Part shown: in pieces, positions 26,386 through 34,698 of the stretch | How positions within the stretch are numbered: the stretch's first letter is position 1 | Layout of the letters: every line of letters begins with the position of its first letter | Source: Streptomyces sp. S3(2020) | GTDB lineage: Bacteria; Actinomycetota; Actinomycetes; Streptomycetales; Streptomycetaceae | DNA: 50,339 nucleotides | Direction of reading: 5' to 3' | NCBI RefSeq assembly: GCF_013044505.1 | Contig: NZ_JABERD010000060.1 | Span: 1 to 50,339, forward strand | Program-made: the position numbers and the translations under genes | The notes under the pieces: model-generated | Told to the model about the DNA's origin: nothing | The model's input: the letters and a program-made list of their open reading frames with translations, nothing else | Databases searched by the model: none

Positions 26386-27577
26386 CGTCCCGGGCCGGCA
26401 GGATCCGGCGGGCCTTGCGCAGTGCCCGTCGGACGAGGGAGTCGAGCCCGCCCTCGCGGTACCCCGGGAACATTCGGGCCTCGCGCGGTTCGGCGAGGTA
26501 GACGGAGTCGGGGATGCCGACGGCGGTGTCGCGGAAGTGGGGGTAGGCGAGGTACACGCGGCGGCCGCGCTTCTCCAGCAGCGCGGCGGCCTGCTTCTTG
26601 GCCCGCAGGAACTCCAGGACCTCCACGAGGAGTTCGGGCCGCTCCTCGGCCACCAGATGGAGACGCAGTCGCTCGTCGACCCTGAGTCGGTGGGCGACCT
26701 CGTCGGTCCAGTAGGCGTCCATCAGGGGCTTGGCCAGCTCCCGCTTGTGCCGTCGGACCTCCTCGCTGTCCCGCAGGTATTTCGGGCCGAACTGCGGGAG
26801 CAGCGTGACGAGGAAGGGGCGGAGCATGAGCATGTCGCGCCGCGGGCCCGCCGGGACCATCTCCGCGATCAGGTTCATCAGGGCGCGCGCGGAGTCGAAG
26901 CGCAGGGTGTAGCTCCCGCTCTTCGTCACGTGCTTGCCGTCCTCGCGGCCCACCAGGTAGTAGCAGGTGTAGTCGTCGATCAGCGAGACGCCGTCGGCCC
27001 GCAGATAGGCCTCCATGGTGAACAGGGCGTCCTCGCCGGTCCACAACGACTCGTCGAACCGCATGCCGTGACGGTCCAGCAGGTCGCGGCGGAACAGCTT
27101 CTGCGCGCTCAGCGTGAACTTGATGTTGGACGACCAGATGTCGGTGCGCTCCAGCGTCCGCCCCCACATCGACTGCGGCGGCTTGCGGTTGATGCCCTCG
27201 ACGTGGCCGAGGACGACGTCGGTGCCGTTGCGGTCGGCCATCGCGACCATCCGCTCAAGGGCCTCGGGGCCGAGCCGGTCGTCGGCGTCCAGGAAGAACA
27301 CGTACCGTCCGGCGGCCTTGCCCAGTCCGACGTTGCGCGGGCCGCTGGGGCCGCCGGAGTTGTCCTGGCGGATCACGGTGACCGGCATGTCGGCGCGGTC
27401 CGCGAACTCCTCCAAGCACGCGCCGGTGCCGTCGGTGGAGCCGTCGTCGACCGCGATGACCTCGATGCGCGCGTGGTCGATGGTCTGGGCCTCGACGGAC
27501 GCGAGGCACTCGACCAGGTACGGCATCGCGTCGTACGCCCCGATGATCACGGTCACATCAGGCTGCGGCACGGTCAC
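26363..27577 (-). CDS. GT2 family glycosyltransferase
   Basis: The 404-residue product has a GT-A domain (about 6-230) with VIIGAYDAMPYLVECLASV, VDDGSTDGT (43-51), SGPRNVGL and the metal-binding DADD (97-100). The acceptor-side motif TGEDALF follows near 180. The remaining C-terminal part (about 240-404) is helical and not recognised. It likely adds sugars to a cell-envelope polymer, given the TagF-like genes on both sides. The start is GTG 27577, just after GGGGGAA; GTG 27571 is also possible. Confidence 0.9.
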   Translation of the reverse strand: MTVPQPDVTVIIGAYDAMPYLVECLASVEAQTIDHARIEVIAVDDGSTDGTGACLEEFADRADMPVTVIRQDNSGGPSGPRNVGLGKAAGRYVFFLDADDRLGPEALERMVAMADRNGTDVVLGHVEGINRKPPQSMWGRTLERTDIWSSNIKFTLSAQKLFRRDLLDRHGMRFDESLWTGEDALFTMEAYLRADGVSLIDDYTCYYLVGREDGKHVTKSGSYTLRFDSARALMNLIAEMVPAGPRRDMLMLRPFLVTLLPQFGPKYLRDSEEVRRHKRELAKPLMDAYWTDEVAHRLRVDERLRLHLVAEERPELLVEVLEFLRAKKQAAALLEKRGRRVYLAYPHFRDTAVGIPDSVYLAEPREARMFPGYREGGLDSLVRRALRKARRILPARDVRPAAVA

Positions 27578-27739
27578 ATTTCCCCCAGATCATGAGGAAC
27601 CCTTGGTCATTGGGCATTCCCCCTGTATTGGCTTATTCGCAACTTAGTAGACGGACGAGGACGGGAAGCGGTTGCCCGTTCATAGCTTTTTTGTGGCGCA
27701 GGTCACGATCGCTGGGAACGTGTTCCTCATGACGTACGT

Positions 27740-27787
27740 AAAAGGGCCCTGTTTTCGAGGATCAGTCCTCGAAAACAGGGCCCTTTT
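27740..27787 (-). terminator. Strong bidirectional terminator
   Basis: A perfect 22-bp stem with a four-base loop (tcag) is bounded by A runs on one side and T runs on the other. It lies 15 bases beyond the stop of the second TagF-like gene and upstream of the GT2 gene. It should end TagF-like 2 transcription and insulate the GT2 promoter region. Confidence 0.92.
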
Positions 27788-27801
27788 TGACGGCGAGTTG
27801 G

Positions 27802-29853
27802 TCAGGCCTTGGTCGTGGCCTCCGCGGCTCCGGCCGCCGCCCGTGACTCCTGGCCGACATTGCGGGTCTCGGCCTTGGCGGCGAGGTTGCCGACCGCGGT
27901 GTTGAACTGCTCGATGGACGTCGGCTCGTCCGGGCCCAGCAGATACTGCTTGAGCTCCTTGCGGTCCTCCGCCAGCGGGTCGCCCGCGGGGTCGCGGACC
28001 GCGTCGAGCAGACCGCCGAGTTCGGCCGCGCTGTTGGACAGGATCGTGGCGGCGCGCACCGCGGTGTTCTGCCGCTTGAACTCCTCCACACCCAGCTCGG
28101 CGGAGTCCGTCACCGCGTACGGCTTGCCGCTCGCGATGAAGTCGGAGACCACGCTGGAGATGTCGGAGACCATCGCGTCGGAGACGTTGAAGCAGTCGTA
28201 CAGCCGCGGCTCGGCGCCGGTGATGACCCGGTGCTCGAAGGTGCCGACGGAGCGCCAGTAGGCGTCGTTCCACTCGGCGCGCAGCCGGGCGATCTCCTCG
28301 TGCCTGGCCACGTCGACCACACCGTCACGCGTGGCCTCGGCCTCGTCGCCCTTGTCGCCGCCGCGGCCGGACAGCTCGGCGATCCGTGCCTCGATCCGGA
28401 CGAGATCGGCCTTGGCCCGCGTCCGGTCGGCCGCGTCGGCCGTGAAGCGGGCGTCGCCGGCCCGCTCGGCGCCGGCCTTCTCCACCAGGGCGGTGATCCG
28501 CGCGTGCGCGGCCCCCGCCTCCTTGCTGACGGTGCCGGTGAAGGGGTGCGGCTTGTACAGGACCCGGACCGGCGGGTCGGCCTTCACCAGCTTCTTCACG
28601 ATGTTCTCGCCGGCCAGCACGATCGAGGTGTTGCCCGGGTCGCCGTCCCAGCCCTCCCAGGTGGGCGCGTAGAGCACGGTGGGGATACGGCCCTCGGGCA
28701 CACCGTTCCAGGTCTGGATGGGCGCCAGCTGCGGGCGGCCGACCTCGGCGATGTCGTCGTCGCGGACGCCGACGTCGGCGATGGCGTAGCGGTCGCGGCC
28801 GGCCCGGCCGGCGGTCCACACCTCGTCGTACACCTTGCTGAACGGGTTGACGCTGGCGAGCTTGTCGCTGTCGCCGTGGCCGATGAAGACGTGCTTCATG
28901 GTCGGGACGCGCAGCAGGTGGATGTTCTTGCCGACGTTCGCCGCGTACAGCGCGACGCGCACGTTGGTCAGGTCCATGTTCATCAGGTGCACCCCTCCGG
29001 GCACGCAGACGACGGGGACCGTGGTGGGGGCCAGGTTGTTCAGTATGGCCCGCTCACGCAGGATGATCAGCGGCTTGGAGTCCAGCTGCTCCATGGTCTC
29101 CAGCCACATGTTGACCTGGTACGCCGAGTCCTTGGAGCCGGAGAAGTACAGCACCGTCTCCGGCCGGTAGCCGGCCAGCCATTCGTCGACGGCGGCCAGC
29201 ACGGTCTCCGCGTTCGGCGGGATCTTGCTGCCGCGGACGTAGGGCATGAGCGCGACGACGTACAGGGTGCCCAGCGCTATCGTCACGCCGATACCGACGA
29301 ACGCCGCGAGGGTCTCGTCCATGGCCGCGGAGACCAGCACGCCGATCACGGCGGCGAGGTCCAGGTGCAGCATCTTCTCGGCGGAGCGGTTGAGCAGGGG
29401 GCGCGGCGGGGCGTCCGGGATGCGGATGCGGGACTTCAGGTCGACGTTGCGGGTGGCGACCGGCATCCGGCGGCGGTTGCGGATCAGGGTGACCAGCGCG
29501 CCGTGCGGGGCCTGGAGGCCGTAGAAGGCGATGAAGCACGCGACGGCGCCGTAGAAGACCAGGCCGTCCGCGAGGTCGAGCCGGGCCAGCAGCAGGATCA
29601 GGAGCAGCTGCCGGATCAGGAAGCGGATCGACAGACCCGCGCGCACCTTGCTCAGGCGGTTGATCAGATAGCTGCCCTGGCGGTGCAGATAGTGGTCCGC
29701 CAGGTACGTCACCGCGGCGGCGGCCGTGAAGGCGGGAACGCTCGGGACGAGCGCGGCCAGCATGAGCGCCGGGAAGCCCAGGATCATGAGGGCCGCCGCG
29801 GCCAGCTCGGCCGCGCTGCCCACCCGGGCGACGCGAATGGCTCTGGTTATCAC
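27802..29853 (-). CDS. Membrane-anchored TagF-like CDP-alditol phosphotransferase 2
   Basis: The 683-residue product is a paralogue of the plus-strand gene at 24205-26385, with the same plan. Membrane spans occupy about 12-200, then the TagF-type domain: FIGHGDSDKL near 322, LYAPTWEGWDGDPGNTS, YKPHP near 435 and VSDISSVVSDFIASGKPYAV near 560-580. An extra charged helical insert (about 465-520, rich in Arg, Glu and Ala) separates KPHP from the last motif. It probably uses a CDP-activated alditol or glycosyl-phosphate to extend a wall polymer. The S. coelicolor counterpart region includes SCO2592, linked from memory to polydiglycosylphosphate. The start is GTG 29853, with a weak ribosome site. 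Confidence 0.88.
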   Translation of the reverse strand: MITRAIRVARVGSAAELAAAALMILGFPALMLAALVPSVPAFTAAAAVTYLADHYLHRQGSYLINRLSKVRAGLSIRFLIRQLLLILLLARLDLADGLVFYGAVACFIAFYGLQAPHGALVTLIRNRRRMPVATRNVDLKSRIRIPDAPPRPLLNRSAEKMLHLDLAAVIGVLVSAAMDETLAAFVGIGVTIALGTLYVVALMPYVRGSKIPPNAETVLAAVDEWLAGYRPETVLYFSGSKDSAYQVNMWLETMEQLDSKPLIILRERAILNNLAPTTVPVVCVPGGVHLMNMDLTNVRVALYAANVGKNIHLLRVPTMKHVFIGHGDSDKLASVNPFSKVYDEVWTAGRAGRDRYAIADVGVRDDDIAEVGRPQLAPIQTWNGVPEGRIPTVLYAPTWEGWDGDPGNTSIVLAGENIVKKLVKADPPVRVLYKPHPFTGTVSKEAGAAHARITALVEKAGAERAGDARFTADAADRTRAKADLVRIEARIAELSGRGGDKGDEAEATRDGVVDVARHEEIARLRAEWNDAYWRSVGTFEHRVITGAEPRLYDCFNVSDAMVSDISSVVSDFIASGKPYAVTDSAELGVEEFKRQNTAVRAATILSNSAAELGGLLDAVRDPAGDPLAEDRKELKQYLLGPDEPTSIEQFNTAVGNLAAKAETRNVGQESRAAAGAAEATTKA

Positions 29854-30008
29854 AGAGGAACCTGCTCTTGGAGGGGGAGTGCCGGTGTGGTTCTGAGGTA
29901 CAGCGAAAAGGTGAGAAATTCGCGGGAGGTACTGATTCAGGCCCCTGCGAATGCTCCGATAACGGGCAGCCACAGAGGCCTGAATAGCAGATGTCTAATT
30001 GCGTTTGA

Positions 30009-31508
30009 TTATGCCACGCCGTCCTGACGGTCCAGGACACTGGCAAGTGCCTGCTCGAACCCGGAGGCCTTGCCCGCGGCGGCGGTGGGGTCCTGCTGGC
30101 GCACGTCGATGACATGGCCGGTGAGCTCGGACAGCAGCACGTCGAGCGAGGTGCGGGCGACGGCCTCGGAGGAGAGCAGGGTGCCCGAGGGCTCCTGACC
30201 GAAGGCCTTGGTGCGCATCGGGGTCGCGGTGCGCTCCGGGTTGATGCAGTTGACGCGGACACCGTCGCCGGCCCACTCGTCGGACAGGGCCTGGGTGAGG
30301 TTCACCATCGCGGCCTTGGTCGAGGAGTAGAGGCTGTACTCGGCGCGGCCGCGGGTGTAGCTGCTGGAGGTGTAGAGCAGCAGCTGGCCCTTGGTCTCCG
30401 CCAGGTACTTGTAGCTGGAACGTGCGATCTGCACCGGGGCGAGGTAGTTGACCTTCAGCGCTTCCTCGATGGTCGCGTTGTCGGTCTCGGCCAGCTTGCC
30501 GATGCGCAGTACTCCGGCGGTGTTGACGACGTAGTCGATGCGCCCGGTCTCGGCGTACGCCTTGGACAGCGCGTCGTCGACCTCCTCGGGGTTCTCGACG
30601 TGCGTGCCGGTGGTGGAGCGGCCCAGCGCGTACACCTTCGAGCCGTAGGACTCGGCGAGTTCGGCGATGTCCTTGCCGATGCCGTACGAACCGCCGAAGA
30701 CGACCACGGTCTTGCCGGTCAGCAGCTCGCGGTAGGCAGCCTCGTCGACCTGCTCGGGCGCGGCGGTGGAGGCCAGCTGGAAGAGCTTGTCGGCGATGAA
30801 GACGTCGACGGGCTGGGTGACCTTCATGTTGTACTCGTCGCCCGCGACGACGTGGATCGGCACGTCCGGCAGGTACTTGAGCACGACCGAGCAGTCGTCC
30901 GTGGCCTGGAAGTTGGGGTCACCGGCGGCGACCTCGTAGGCCCGCCGGATCGTGGACAGCTTGAAGGCCTGCGGGGTCTGGCCGCGGCGCAGCCGGGAGC
31001 GGTCCGGGATCTCGGTGATGAACTCGCCGTCCTCACCGTGCGTACGCGTCACGATGATGGTGTCCGCGGACGGGATGGCGACGTCGACGGCCTGGTAGCG
31101 CTCCAGGGCGACCACGCAGTCGTCGATGACGCGCTGCGAGAGCAGGGGGCGGACGGCGTCGTGGAACAGGACGTTGCGGTCCTCCCCCTCGGCCAGGCCC
31201 TCGCCGAGCGCCTCGATGGCGCGCTCGGTGGTCTCGTTCCGCGTCGAGCCGCCCTCGATGACCTTCTTGACCTTGGTGAAGCCGGCCTTGGCCACGATCT
31301 TCTCTATGTCCGGCACATAGCCCGGCGCCATCAGGACGATGATGTCGTCGATCGAGTCGGCGTTCTCGAAGGTGGTCAGGGTGTGCTCGATGACTGCCTT
31401 GCCGGCGATCTTCAGCAGCTGCTTGGGGATCGAAAGACCCACGCGCTGACCGGTACCGCCGGCCAGGATCACTGCGGTGGTACGGGGCTTGGCGATGTGC
31501 TGGGACAC
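30009..31508 (-). CDS. Fused IspD-like cytidylyltransferase and short-chain dehydrogenase
   Basis: Residues 1-240 form a nucleotidyltransferase with LAGGTGQRVGLSIPKQLL (15-32), GGSTRNET (86-93) and HDAVRPLL (116-123), as in TarI/IspD enzymes that make CDP-alditols. Residues 260-499 form an SDR with FGGSYGIG (271-278), VVNTAGVL (327-334), serines at 381-383 and the YxxxK pair Y394/K398. The same order occurs in H. influenzae Bcs1, which reduces ribulose 5-phosphate and makes CDP-ribitol. CDP-ribitol, or a related CDP-alditol, is therefore the likely product, feeding the TagF-like enzymes beside it. The start is GTG 31508; an in-frame ATG at 31553 is less likely. Confidence 0.88.
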   Translation of the reverse strand: MSQHIAKPRTTAVILAGGTGQRVGLSIPKQLLKIAGKAVIEHTLTTFENADSIDDIIVLMAPGYVPDIEKIVAKAGFTKVKKVIEGGSTRNETTERAIEALGEGLAEGEDRNVLFHDAVRPLLSQRVIDDCVVALERYQAVDVAIPSADTIIVTRTHGEDGEFITEIPDRSRLRRGQTPQAFKLSTIRRAYEVAAGDPNFQATDDCSVVLKYLPDVPIHVVAGDEYNMKVTQPVDVFIADKLFQLASTAAPEQVDEAAYRELLTGKTVVVFGGSYGIGKDIAELAESYGSKVYALGRSTTGTHVENPEEVDDALSKAYAETGRIDYVVNTAGVLRIGKLAETDNATIEEALKVNYLAPVQIARSSYKYLAETKGQLLLYTSSSYTRGRAEYSLYSSTKAAMVNLTQALSDEWAGDGVRVNCINPERTATPMRTKAFGQEPSGTLLSSEAVARTSLDVLLSELTGHVIDVRQQDPTAAAGKASGFEQALASVLDRQDGVA

Positions 31509-31691
31509 AGATGACCTACCTCGGGGCGACAGGGAACTCGGAAATGGTCCCACTTGGGGTTACCGCAGTGCAAGGTGAGCGCCCTCCGCCGCATATGTGC
31601 GCGCCATCTGTCATTCACCTTGTACTCCTGGTGACCGCGGGAGTCCTGAATCGGACACCCGTGGAATTGCTGTGAGTAAGCGCACAAGCGG

Positions 31692-32888
31692 TCAGTGCCC
31701 GCGCAGCTTCTTCAGACAGCGATGCCCCAGCACCCTCATGAGTTCCCTGGACGACGTCTGGTGCACCGTGCGCGACTTGGCCGGGGCGGTGTGCCGGACC
31801 GGTGCCGCGGCCGCGGCGGCGAGCGCGCCGTACAGCGCCTGGGCCGCCACCTCGGGCGCGACGCGCGGTTCGGCGGGCGCCTCCCACACGGGCGGCGGCG
31901 GTACGGCGGACAGCAGCGCCGGGTCGCCCAGCACCCGCACGCCCATCGTGGCGATCCGTCCGACCATCTCGGCGCCGAGCTCCGCGGCCGCCTCGACGGC
32001 CCAGCCCGGGGTGCTGATCTTCACGTCCTCGGGCGAGGGGCTGCACGCGTTCTTCATATGCATGACCGCGCCGTTGCGGACGAGCTTGGAATACAACTCG
32101 TCGGGCAGCCCATTGCCGCGGAATTCCTTATTAAGATTCCGCAGCATTTCGGTCTCGGCGAGGGTGAGCGAACGGTTCGCGGTGTCCGGGACCGGCTGGA
32201 GGAGATTCTCGGGCAGTCCGAGGAGCCGCTCGAAGGTGCGCATCAGTCCGCCCCGGTCCCGGTCGTCGACCACGACGACGGTGATCCGCTGCGGGCCGAC
32301 CGCCCGGACCCAGCGCTCGACCAGCCGGTCGTGCCGGTGGCGGCGCCAGAAGCTGGGGTTGGGCTTCTCGTACGGCGCCTTCCGCAGCATGTGCGTGAGC
32401 CAGTCCTCGTAGCCCATGCGCAGACCGTTCTGCACGTACTGCTGCCACTGCGAGGGCATGATCTTCGCCAGTGGGCGCAGGGTGATCAGGACATGGACCC
32501 GGTCGCCGCCGAGCTGCTCGACGATCCGCGCGATGGTCGCGTCGTCCTCGGCGTCGGCGAAGAACTCGCTGCTGACCACCGAGGTCCGCTTCCCGGAGGC
32601 CTGCACCTGGGCCAGGAGGCGTGTCCAGTGCTGGTCGGTGGGCACGGTGTCGCCCATCATCGCGGGCCTGGCGCACGCGGCGAGGGCGGCCTCCATGGGG
32701 TGCCGGGTGGTGGCCGGCCAGTCGACCCCGTACGCGCCGAGCCGGTCCTTGACGGCGAACATCGCGCCCTGGATCGAGGTCGTCCCGGTTTTGTGGGGGC
32801 CGATGTGCAGCAGGCGGGTGCCCGCGGGCAGCGGGGTGATCACGCCGCCGTTCGCCGGGGGTTCATGTCTCGTACAGTCCGTCTCCAT
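31692..32888 (-). CDS. P-loop sulfotransferase-like protein
   Basis: The 398-residue product has an N-terminal HIGPHKTGTTSIQ (28-40), the 5'-phosphosulfate-binding loop of PAPS-dependent sulfotransferases. Conserved-looking segments SVVSSEFFAD, VLITLRPLAKIMPSQWQQYV and RITVVVVDDR follow. The C-terminal third is Ala/Pro-rich with a basic end. It may sulfate a sugar of the polymer made by its neighbours; a different acceptor cannot be excluded. ATG 32888 has no visible ribosome site. Codons around 32120-32140 (AAT, CTT, AAG) are unusually AT-rich for this genome, hinting at transfer. Confidence 0.82.
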   Translation of the reverse strand: METDCTRHEPPANGGVITPLPAGTRLLHIGPHKTGTTSIQGAMFAVKDRLGAYGVDWPATTRHPMEAALAACARPAMMGDTVPTDQHWTRLLAQVQASGKRTSVVSSEFFADAEDDATIARIVEQLGGDRVHVLITLRPLAKIMPSQWQQYVQNGLRMGYEDWLTHMLRKAPYEKPNPSFWRRHRHDRLVERWVRAVGPQRITVVVVDDRDRGGLMRTFERLLGLPENLLQPVPDTANRSLTLAETEMLRNLNKEFRGNGLPDELYSKLVRNGAVMHMKNACSPSPEDVKISTPGWAVEAAAELGAEMVGRIATMGVRVLGDPALLSAVPPPPVWEAPAEPRVAPEVAAQALYGALAAAAAAPVRHTAPAKSRTVHQTSSRELMRVLGHRCLKKLRGH

Positions 32889-32934
32889 GGTTAAGGGACG
32901 GTAAGAGGGGTTCCTGAGACTGCGCTGAGAGAGA

Positions 32935-32958
32935 CCTGGGACACAGATGAGTCCCAGG
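32935..32958 (-). terminator. Terminator after the phoD-like gene
   Basis: The minus strand has CCTGGGAC and GTCCCAGG with an eight-base loop, then TCTCTCTC. It lies 24 bases beyond the phosphodiesterase stop and before the sulfotransferase start. Confidence 0.7.
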
Positions 32959-32981
32959 CTCCCGTCACACGCAGTTCACGC

Positions 32982-34532
32982 TCAGACGAGTTCGACCCCG
33001 GGCCGGTCCGACTCCACCCGCAGCGTGGCCAGCGTGCTCGCCGTGGCCGTCGGCTGCCGGACCGTGTCGACGGTCCTGACCCGGGCGTCGATGCCGTGCC
33101 GGTCGACGTCGAACAGGTGGTAGCCGCGGTGGGCGTCGAGCAGCTTCCAGTGCGGGTTGTCCGCCATCAGCGGGTCCCACTGCCGGTGGAAGGCGTCCTG
33201 GTCCTGGTCGCCGTTGCTGGAGATGGACGTCCCCACGAACTCGGCGCCGACGACGTCGGAGTCCGGGTCGGCGAAGTCCTCCTTGAGGTCGCTGATCATC
33301 GTCAGATGGCGGTCGCCGGTGAACACCACGGGGTTGCGGACGTCCTCGAACTCCCGCATGAGCTGGTTGCGTTCGGCCTGGTAGCCGTCCCAGGCGTCGT
33401 AGTACCAGAGCTTGCCCTCGCCGACCTTCAGATCGGTCTCGGCCATCATGATCTGCGAGGCGATGAGGTTCCAGCGGGCCGGGGAGTCGCGCAGCCCGTC
33501 CAGGAGCCACTCCTTCTGCCCGGCGCCGAGCATGGTGAGCGAGGGGTCCTGGGCGCCCTCCTGGCTGGTCGCCTGGTCGCTGCGGAACTGCCGGGTGTCG
33601 AGCACGTTGAGCCGGGCGAGGCGGCCGAACTCCAGTCGGCGGTACATCTGGATGTGCGGGCCGTCGGGGACCGAGGTCGCGCGGACCGGCATGTGCTCGT
33701 AGTACGCCTGGTAGGCCGCGGTGAGCCGGGCCACGAAGGCGTCGTGCGGCTGCTTGGCGGGGTCCTGCGGGATCTCGCCGGCGAAGTCGTTGTCGACCTC
33801 GTGGTCGTCGAAGGTGACGATCCAGGGGGCGCCGGCGTGCATCGCGGCGAGGTCCGGGTCGCTGCGGTACTGGGCGTACCGGTTGCGGTACTGGACCAGG
33901 GTGTACGGCTCCCCCGTGCCCTCGTGCCGGCGCACACCCGTCGAGGCGGGCGAGGACTCGTAGATGTAGTCGCCGACGAAGAGCACGAAGTCGGGGTCCT
34001 GGGCGAGCATGTCGGCGTACGGCGTGAAATAGCCGTGCTGGTAGTTCTGGCAGGACGCGAGCGCGAAGCGCAGGCTGCCGCCCTTGCTGTGCGGGTGGGG
34101 GGCGGTGCGGGTGCGGCCGGTGGGCGAGATCTGGCCGCTCGTGCGGAAGCGGTACCAGTAGGTGCGGCCCGGGCGCAGATGCCGTACATCCACGTGAACG
34201 CTGTGCCCGTACTCGGGCCGCGCCTGGGCCACGCCCCGGCGTACGGGCTTTCTGAAGCGTTCGTCCTCCGCGAGCTCCCACTCCACCGGCACGACCTCGT
34301 CGGGCATACCGCCGCCGTTGAGCGGGTCGGGGGCCAGCCGGGTCCACAGGACGATGCCGTCGGGCAGCGGGTCGCCGGAGGTGACACCGAGGCTGAACAC
34401 GCCGTCGGGCAGCGTCGTTCCGGCCGCTCGGGCGGTGGTCGGCAGCCACAGCTGGGCGGAGGCGGCGGCGCCGAGCACGGCGGCCCCGGCGGTCAGAAAG
34501 CGGCGTCGGTCGGGCGATGTTGCTCCGGTCAT
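32982..34532 (-). CDS. Tat-exported PhoD-type phosphodiesterase/alkaline phosphatase
   Basis: The 516-residue product begins with a twin-arginine signal (PDRRRFLTAGAAVLG, about 8-22, ending near ARAAG). It has PhoD metal-site motifs: LASCQNYQHGYFTPYADML, FVGDYIYE, TFDDHEVDND and VFTGDRHLTM. PhoD enzymes are secreted, use Fe and Ca, and hydrolyse phosphodiesters; B. subtilis PhoD degrades teichoic acids. Beside TagF-like genes this fits wall-polymer turnover or phosphate recovery. GGGAG lies seven to eight bases before ATG 34532. I looked for PHO boxes upstream and found no convincing repeat. Confidence 0.92.
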   Translation of the reverse strand: MTGATSPDRRRFLTAGAAVLGAAASAQLWLPTTARAAGTTLPDGVFSLGVTSGDPLPDGIVLWTRLAPDPLNGGGMPDEVVPVEWELAEDERFRKPVRRGVAQARPEYGHSVHVDVRHLRPGRTYWYRFRTSGQISPTGRTRTAPHPHSKGGSLRFALASCQNYQHGYFTPYADMLAQDPDFVLFVGDYIYESSPASTGVRRHEGTGEPYTLVQYRNRYAQYRSDPDLAAMHAGAPWIVTFDDHEVDNDFAGEIPQDPAKQPHDAFVARLTAAYQAYYEHMPVRATSVPDGPHIQMYRRLEFGRLARLNVLDTRQFRSDQATSQEGAQDPSLTMLGAGQKEWLLDGLRDSPARWNLIASQIMMAETDLKVGEGKLWYYDAWDGYQAERNQLMREFEDVRNPVVFTGDRHLTMISDLKEDFADPDSDVVGAEFVGTSISSNGDQDQDAFHRQWDPLMADNPHWKLLDAHRGYHLFDVDRHGIDARVRTVDTVRQPTATASTLATLRVESDRPGVELV

Positions 34533-34648
34533 CAACGAACTCCCTTGCCTCACTGGGCTCTTGGACACGGGGAAGCACATGCCCGCGGTCGGTCGGCCCG
34601 CTGAACCCCGGGCTTCGGGTGCATGACAAATGAGCAGACAACAGAAGA

Positions 34649-34686
34649 CCCGTTGCGGCGCAGGAACCCCCCGTTGCCGCAACGGG
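34649..34686 (-). terminator. Terminator after FG-GAP gene 1
   Basis: A perfect 11-bp stem CCCGTTGCGGC/GCCGCAACGGG with a 16-base loop is followed on the minus strand by TCTTCTGTTGTCT. It begins 13 bases beyond the stop at 34699. Confidence 0.8.
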
Positions 34687-34698
34687 CCTGACAGATGA

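Noticed and set aside
34533..34640. PHO boxes upstream of the phoD-like gene
   Set aside because: Only one loose GGTTCAGCGGG match; the required direct repeats are not present.
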